Positions 41,355 through 45,453 of a stretch of DNA of 45,453 nucleotides are shown here, in pieces (the stretch's first letter is position 1; every line of letters starts with the position of its first letter). Under the pieces are notes generated by a model. That model worked only from the letters and a program-made list of their open reading frames with translations. It was not told the origin of the DNA and made no database searches. The DNA is taken from assembly GCA_022767945.1 (NCBI GenBank), contig JALENF010000066.1:1-45453 (forward strand). The letters run 5' to 3'. This DNA is from Bacillota bacterium (lineage in GTDB: Bacteria > Bacillota > Clostridia > Peptostreptococcales > Anaerovoracaceae). A program made the position numbers and the translations under genes.

Positions 41355-42681
41355 AAAGCCGGACGGCAGTCAGGCTCCGGGCGTTTCGCCAAACGGCGGT
41401 CAGGCTCCGGGCGGCAGCGACCTGAACAGCACTCCAAGCGGCGGACGCGTTCACGTGTCCTTCTTCGGCAGACGTAACGCCGGCAAGTCCAGCCTGGTCA
41501 ATGCGGTCACCGGTCAAAACCTGTCCATTGTCTCCGACACTCCGGGAACCACCACGGATCCTGTCTCCAAGGCCATGGAGCTGCTTCCTCTCGGACCCGT
41601 TGTAATTACAGATACGGCCGGTCTGGATGATGAAGGTCTGGTCGGAGAAATGCGCGTGCAGAAGGCTATGATCATTCTGCGAAAAACAGACATTGCCGTG
41701 CTGGTGGTTGACGGATCATCGGCGGACTTCGGCTCGTCTGATGCGACCGATGGATCCGGCGGAAAATCCTTCCACCTGGCTCCTGACGACGAGCAGCTGG
41801 TCGAGCTTTTCCGCTCAAGAAAGATGCCTTTCATTGTCGCCTTTAACAAAACCGACAAGCTGGCGGCTTCTGCGGCTCAGGCTCTGAACAAGGCCTTTGA
41901 AAACGCTGAATACCCAGTTATCCCTGTCAGCGCTGCTGACGGCCGAGGCATAACAGAACTTAAGGAAAAAATCGCGGCAATGGGAAAGGAAATCGCCGTA
42001 GATAAAAAGATAATCGCGGACAGACTGAATCCGCAGGATGTTGTAATCCTTGTGACGCCAATAGATTCATCTGCTCCTAAGGGCAGAATGATTCTGCCGC
42101 AGGTTCAGGCCATAAGAGACATTCTTGACGGTCATGCAGTATGTATGGTCACTCAGGTTGAGGAGCTTCAGATGTGCCTGGACGCTCTGCGAGAGCCCCC
42201 TGCCCTTGTGGTTACCGACAGCCAGGCGTTCTCTACAGTTAAGGAAATCGTTCCCGAATCAGTTAAGCTTACATCCTTCTCCATTCTGTTTGCTAGACTG
42301 AAGGGAATTCTGAATACAGCAGTTGAGGGTGCGGAGCATCTCAGCAGGCTGAACGACGGCGATAAGGTTTTGATATCTGAGGGCTGCACACACCACAGGC
42401 AGTGTGAAGACATCGGAACGGTGAAGCTGCCGAACTGGATTCAGAAGTACACGGGCAAAACTCTCAACTTCAGCTTTACCAGCGGCGGTCAGTTCCCTGA
42501 GGCCGAGGAGCTGAAGCAGTACGCACTTGTGGTCCACTGTGGAGGCTGTATGTTAAACGAAAGAGAAATGCTTTCCAGAATGCATGTTGCGGAGGAATCC
42601 GGTGTTGCATTCACCAACTACGGAACTCTCATCGCCCACATAAACGGAATTCTTGAGAGAAGTCTGGAGTTTCTGAAATAA
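41329..42681 (+). CDS. hydF: [FeFe]-hydrogenase maturase GTPase HydF, with low-complexity inserts
   Basis: A 450-residue protein. The P-loop FFGRRNAGKSS (about 45-55) and SDTPGTTTDP and TDTAGLDD (G2/G3) belong to the GTPase domain. The C-terminal iron-sulfur region has CTHHRQC and HCGGC, the ligands on which the [2Fe] precursor is assembled. Two features are unusual: an N-terminal Gly/Ser/Pro-rich extension with the repeated block GGQAPG or GSQAPG (residues 13-38), and a Gly/Ser/Asp-rich insert after the fourth strand (about residues 132-148). I set the start at 41329 because AAGGAG lies 8 bases upstream; a longer frame starts inside hydG. Translation is probably coupled to hydG. Confidence 0.94.
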   Translation: MAREISDSRKPDGSQAPGVSPNGGQAPGGSDLNSTPSGGRVHVSFFGRRNAGKSSLVNAVTGQNLSIVSDTPGTTTDPVSKAMELLPLGPVVITDTAGLDDEGLVGEMRVQKAMIILRKTDIAVLVVDGSSADFGSSDATDGSGGKSFHLAPDDEQLVELFRSRKMPFIVAFNKTDKLAASAAQALNKAFENAEYPVIPVSAADGRGITELKEKIAAMGKEIAVDKKIIADRLNPQDVVILVTPIDSSAPKGRMILPQVQAIRDILDGHAVCMVTQVEELQMCLDALREPPALVVTDSQAFSTVKEIVPESVKLTSFSILFARLKGILNTAVEGAEHLSRLNDGDKVLISEGCTHHRQCEDIGTVKLPNWIQKYTGKTLNFSFTSGGQFPEAEELKQYALVVHCGGCMLNEREMLSRMHVAEESGVAFTNYGTLIAHINGILERSLEFLK

Positions 42682-42692
42682 GGGGGACGACT

Positions 42693-43130
42693 ATGGAGCT
42701 GGTCATCAAGCATTTTACTGAGCTTACGGCAGATGAGCTGTTTGAAATCTACAAGCTGCGCTGCACAGTGTTCATTGTTGAACAGACATGCATCTATCAG
42801 GACGTTGACGATTTCGACCGGATTGCATATCACCTTTGGCTTCGCGACGAGGAAGGCATTCAGGCCTACGCCCGCGTTCTTCCCCAGGGTGCTACCTTTC
42901 CGGAGGCATCTCTTGGACGAGTTATCGCGGTCAAACGTCGCTGCGGTCTTGGAACTCGCATCGTTGATGCCGCTATCAAAACCGCCAGAGACATGTTCAA
43001 CGCTGATATTCTGACCATCGAGGCTCAGGTATATGCCCGCTCGCTGTATGAAAAGTTAGGATTTATCCAGTCTTCTGAAGAATTTGTGGAAGACGGAATT
43101 CCTCATATTCAGATGCAGCTTGAAATATGA
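42693..43130 (+). CDS. GNAT acetyltransferase, ElaA-like
   Basis: A 145-residue GNAT with the ElaA-type N-terminus (LYEIYKLRCTVFIVEQTC-like; here LFEIYKLRCTVFIVEQ), a YAR strand in the core and the acetyl-CoA loop RCGLGTRIV. The final strands carry YARSLYEKLGF. The substrate is unknown. It lies 11 bases after hydF and is the last gene before a strong terminator, so it is co-transcribed with the maturases without an obvious functional tie. Confidence 0.88.
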   Translation: MELVIKHFTELTADELFEIYKLRCTVFIVEQTCIYQDVDDFDRIAYHLWLRDEEGIQAYARVLPQGATFPEASLGRVIAVKRRCGLGTRIVDAAIKTARDMFNADILTIEAQVYARSLYEKLGFIQSSEEFVEDGIPHIQMQLEI

Positions 43131-43139
43131 TAATATAAT

Positions 43140-43205
43140 ATGCGATTTGTGTCACAGTCACAGCTAATAGGATTTCTATCACTTCTGGCACAAATCGCAT
43201 TTTTT
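43140..43205 (+). terminator. Terminator of the hydE-G-F-GNAT operon
   Basis: ATGCGATTTGTG (43140-43151) and CACAAATCGCAT (43189-43200) are perfect 12-bp arms around a 37-base loop, followed by five or six U. The loop includes GTGTCACAGTCACAGC. The long loop is unusual, and the left arm and adjacent bases share ATTTGTGTCAC with the 19-bp repeat at 28881-29152. Confidence 0.85.
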
Positions 43206-43266
43206 ATGCTAATTGGGATAAAGAGGACGTTGAACGCACCGTAAAATCTAAAGATTCACGGCGATA

Positions 43267-43389
43267 ATGGCATTCAGGAACGTTATCCTGAACGATGCAA
43301 ATTACAGGTTTACCCACACATTACTGTTTTATTATATCAATGTGACCAATTCCAAGACCATTGCCCAGCTGATTGCTGATAAAATTTGA
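43267..43389 (+). pseudogene. Small open frame, possible gene remnant
   Basis: A 40-codon frame with ATG at 43267 reads MAFRNVILNDANYRFTHTLL... and ends IAQLIADKI. The composition is protein-like but there is no RBS, and no family was recognised. It may be a relic of a degraded gene or chance. The rest of the 43206-43541 gap holds only the short hairpins and repeats listed. Confidence 0.3.
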
Positions 43390-43457
43390 TTAAGCAGGAT
43401 ATATTTTGGTACTGCAGGCAAAAAAAATGCAAAATGTACCGTCCGTGATAAAATTTC

Positions 43458-43476
43458 AAATGTCCGGGGGACATTT
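43458..43476 (-). terminator. Hairpin after the ZIP transporter gene
   Basis: AAATGTCC-GGG-GGACATTT is a perfect 8-bp stem. On the minus strand it follows the ZIP gene (stop at 43542) after about 65 bases and is succeeded by a U-rich GAAATTTTAT. A second small GCCC-TTTC-GGGC hairpin lies at 43489-43500. Confidence 0.6.
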
Positions 43477-43499
43477 TCCCGCCTAACGCCCTTTCGGGC

Positions 43500-43532
43500 A
43501 TTAGCCAAGGATTAGCCCAGGATTAGCCTGGG
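43500..43532. repeat. Three tandem 11-bp repeats
   Basis: ATTAGCCAAGG, ATTAGCCCAGG and ATTAGCCTGGG follow each other without a gap. A related GAGCCCCTAGCCCAAGG runs into the ZIP stop region. They are not CRISPR-like: the units abut and have no spacers. Confidence 0.75.
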
Positions 43533-43541
43533 ACTGAGCCC

Positions 43542-44333
43542 CTAGCCCAAGGAGACATCCAGGATCATCATGATCAGGAAGCCTGCGATGAAGCCCAGGG
43601 TTGTAATTTTGCCGTCGTCGTATTTCTGTGCTTCGGGGAGAAGTTCCTGAACGACAACGTAAATCATCGTGCCTGCAGCAAATGACAGCAGCAGCGGCAT
43701 GACCGGAGTAATAAATGTCGCAAGAACTGCCGCAGATACACCTGAAATAGGTTCAACGATTGCAGATGCGCTTCCTATGAGAAAAGCCTTTCTCTTTGCC
43801 ACTCCGTCTGTGAGAAGAGGCAGCGCAACAGCTGTGCCCTCAGGATAGTTTTGAATTCCGATTCCTACAGCCATTGCAACGGCTCCTGAGAACAGCGCAG
43901 GGTTATCCGGCTGCGAGAGAGCAAGAGCAAAACTCAGTCCCACCGCCATTCCCTCCGGAATGTTGTGTATGGTAATAGCGGCGATGAGCATCATGGTGCT
44001 CTCTTTTATATTTCTTATCTCACCCTTTCTCAGACGCTTTGTATAGTAAGCTTTGAACCTGCCGTCTGCAAAAAGCAGCAGCGAAACCCCCAGAATAAAT
44101 CCAACTGAAACTATAAGCGGTGCAATCTGGTTCAGGCTCTCAGCCCTTGTTATAGCAGGCAGAATCAGTGACCACACTGAAGCCGCAATCATAACCCCTC
44201 CGGCAAACCCCAGGAAGAGACATGATAACGTCCTGCTGATTTCTTTTTTTATCAAAAAAACATTCATGGCACCCAAGGTACTTACAGAAAAAGTAAACAG
44301 GGTGCCAAGCAGTGCCCATGTAATTCCATTCAT
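43542..44333 (-). CDS. ZIP-family metal transporter
   Basis: A 263-residue membrane protein with about eight helices. The metal-site helices carry HNIPEGMAVG (His123-Glu127) and QNYPEGTAVA (161-170), the paired motifs of ZIP (ZupT/GufA-like) transporters. They import zinc, iron or other divalent metals into the cytoplasm; specificity is not evident. AAAGGAG lies upstream of the ATG. The 88-bp gap between it and guaD has no other clear feature. Confidence 0.9.
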   Translation of the reverse strand: MNGITWALLGTLFTFSVSTLGAMNVFLIKKEISRTLSCLFLGFAGGVMIAASVWSLILPAITRAESLNQIAPLIVSVGFILGVSLLLFADGRFKAYYTKRLRKGEIRNIKESTMMLIAAITIHNIPEGMAVGLSFALALSQPDNPALFSGAVAMAVGIGIQNYPEGTAVALPLLTDGVAKRKAFLIGSASAIVEPISGVSAAVLATFITPVMPLLLSFAAGTMIYVVVQELLPEAQKYDDGKITTLGFIAGFLIMMILDVSLG

Positions 44334-44421
44334 TTTCTACTATCAGCTCCTTTTGTAATATCCTATGCAGCTGATACCGAAGTGGTTACACGCGTATTAT
44401 CAAGTTAGTCGGTCGCGGTCA

Positions 44422-45453
44422 TCATTTAGACGAAAGCACGATTTCGCGGCCGGCAGCAAACTTTTTAACCAGGCGTGATTTGCCGCTGTCGTAGCAGAGT
44501 CTTTCCAGTCTGTCGCGAACTGACAGGCCGGCCGGAGATTCTACACCGGAGTCGTCAAGAACAAGAGCATCAAATTCATATCCCGGCTTGAAGGTTCCCA
44601 CATCGCCGAAGTACTTTCCTCCACCTGCCGTTGCAAGCCAGAAAGCCTGCTCAAAGGTCAGTACAGGGCTGTCCTGATCCACAAGACGCCAGTACATTTT
44701 GGAAGCTTTGATAGATGAGACCATGGCAGCCATCATATCCAGAGAGGTGCCCCCGGCAATGTCGCTGCCCAGACCCATGTTTACCCCGGACTCGAGGAAC
44801 CTGGCTGCCGGCGCGATGCCGCTGGACAGGTTCATATTTGAGTCGGCGCAGTGTGCGATAAAAGCGCCGTGAGCCTTCATTATCTCAAGTTCCGTATCGT
44901 CGCTGTAAACGCAGTGAGCCATAATTGCAGGATTTTCGGGCGTTCCCATACAGCCGAAGATTTCATATGCGTTGGCGTAGCTTGTTGACGCGGGAACCAG
45001 TTCCTTAACCCACTGAATCTCCGACGGATTCTCTGAAAGGTGTGACTGGATTCTCAGACCTCGTTCCTCCGCAAGCCTGCCCAGTCCTCTCATCAGCTCG
45101 TCGCTGCACGACGGAATAAAGCGCGGAGTCAGAATAGGCTTGGTTCGCTCGTACCTTCCATCGATGGCATCCAGCCATTTTTCGGTGTCTTCAAGAGCAG
45201 CCTGAGGGCTCGGTTCCTGGAGGTTTTGACCGCCGTTTCTGTCCATGTTCACCCTGCCGGCAAATGTCACCAGGCCCGATGCCTCCAGCATGTCCATCAG
45301 CGCGATGGTACCCTCGGTGTGCAGCGTGCCGAAGAAAACAGCCCTAGTGGTAAACGATTTCCTCAAATCCTCGACCAGCTTCCCGTAGGCTCTCTTTGCG
45401 TACTCCACGTCGGCGTATCTGGCCTCCTGGGGGAAGGTGTAGGTGTTCAGCCA
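44422..45453 (-). CDS. guaD: Guanine deaminase, C-terminal part (runs off the right edge)
   Basis: The frame stays open to the last base of the window, beginning at Trp in WLNTYTFPQEARYAD, so the N-terminus with the HxH metal motif is missing. The visible 343 residues match guanine deaminase: TYTFPQEARY, the metal ligand His in SHLSENPSEI, AHCVYSDDTEL, CADSNMNLSSG and the metal-binding GLGSDIAGG. The enzyme converts guanine to xanthine. An in-frame ATG at 45408 is internal, not the start. Confidence 0.9.
   Translation of the reverse strand, partial: WLNTYTFPQEARYADVEYAKRAYGKLVEDLRKSFTTRAVFFGTLHTEGTIALMDMLEASGLVTFAGRVNMDRNGGQNLQEPSPQAALEDTEKWLDAIDGRYERTKPILTPRFIPSCSDELMRGLGRLAEERGLRIQSHLSENPSEIQWVKELVPASTSYANAYEIFGCMGTPENPAIMAHCVYSDDTELEIMKAHGAFIAHCADSNMNLSSGIAPAARFLESGVNMGLGSDIAGGTSLDMMAAMVSSIKASKMYWRLVDQDSPVLTFEQAFWLATAGGGKYFGDVGTFKPGYEFDALVLDDSGVESPAGLSVRDRLERLCYDSGKSRLVKKFAAGREIVLSSK

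Noticed and set aside
43500-43532. Possible CRISPR array
   Set aside because: Only three 11-bp units, directly abutting, with no spacers and no cas genes in the window.

Overview
The window looks like a chromosomal segment of a strictly anaerobic, low-to-moderate GC member of the Clostridia (Firmicutes). The reasons are the complete [FeFe]-hydrogenase maturation set hydE-hydG-hydF, a membrane-bound biotin-dependent Na+-pumping decarboxylase cluster, the order tig-clpP-clpX-lon-engB, consensus sigma-A promoters and strong GGAGG ribosome binding sites. No rRNA or tRNA gene was recognised. I cannot place it to genus from sequence reading alone.

Layout, left to right. (1) 1-3.8 kb: the 5' part of a large secreted surface protein (minus strand, open at the window edge), divergent from a 575-residue protein with two helix-turn-helix segments. 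(2) 3.8-7.9 kb: a two-gene ABC exporter (ATPase then permease, minus strand) split by a complete IS110-family element. Joining the two flanks restores a ribosome binding site and an 8-bp stop/start overlap, so the insertion can be placed to within three bases (5421-6985). (3) 7.9-13.2 kb: an Lrp/AsnC regulator and a five-gene cluster for a biotin-dependent, Na+-pumping decarboxylase or transcarboxylase with two different carboxyltransferase subunits. (4) 13.3-28 kb: a long minus-strand housekeeping run: tig, clpP, clpX, lon, engB, a YkvA-like protein, hpt, a membrane protein, a DJ-1/PfpI protein, a PHP phosphoesterase, a beta-CASP RNA nuclease-like protein, udk, hom and a Nudix hydrolase, with dapB and a CYTH protein upstream. 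(5) 28-29.2 kb: a putative PD-(D/E)XK nuclease gene whose upstream region is bounded by a perfect 19-bp inverted repeat. (6) 29.2-35.1 kb: a nickel module: larE-larB-larC (nickel-pincer cofactor synthesis), a NikMN-NikQ-NikO type ECF nickel importer and a DUF3842 protein, preceded by an attenuator-like leader. (7) 35.2-38.7 kb: a small membrane protein, deoC, and two membrane proteins, one with a J-like domain lacking HPD. (8) 38.8-43.2 kb: hydE-hydG-hydF and a GNAT acetyltransferase on the plus strand, closed by a long-armed terminator. (9) 43.2-45.45 kb: a repeat-bearing gap, a ZIP metal transporter and a guanine deaminase running off the right edge.

The genes fit a fermentative anaerobe that disposes of electrons as H2, conserves energy by decarboxylation-driven Na+ export and uses nickel in a racemase-type enzyme. 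The hydrogenase and the LarA racemase themselves are not in the window. The most informative observations are the base-level reconstruction of the IS110 insertion (with a predicted circle-junction promoter and an internal near-copy of that junction), the paired palindromic operators in front of the ABC exporter, the mixed decarboxylase/transcarboxylase gene set, the larE leader, and the inverted-repeat region upstream of the nuclease gene.
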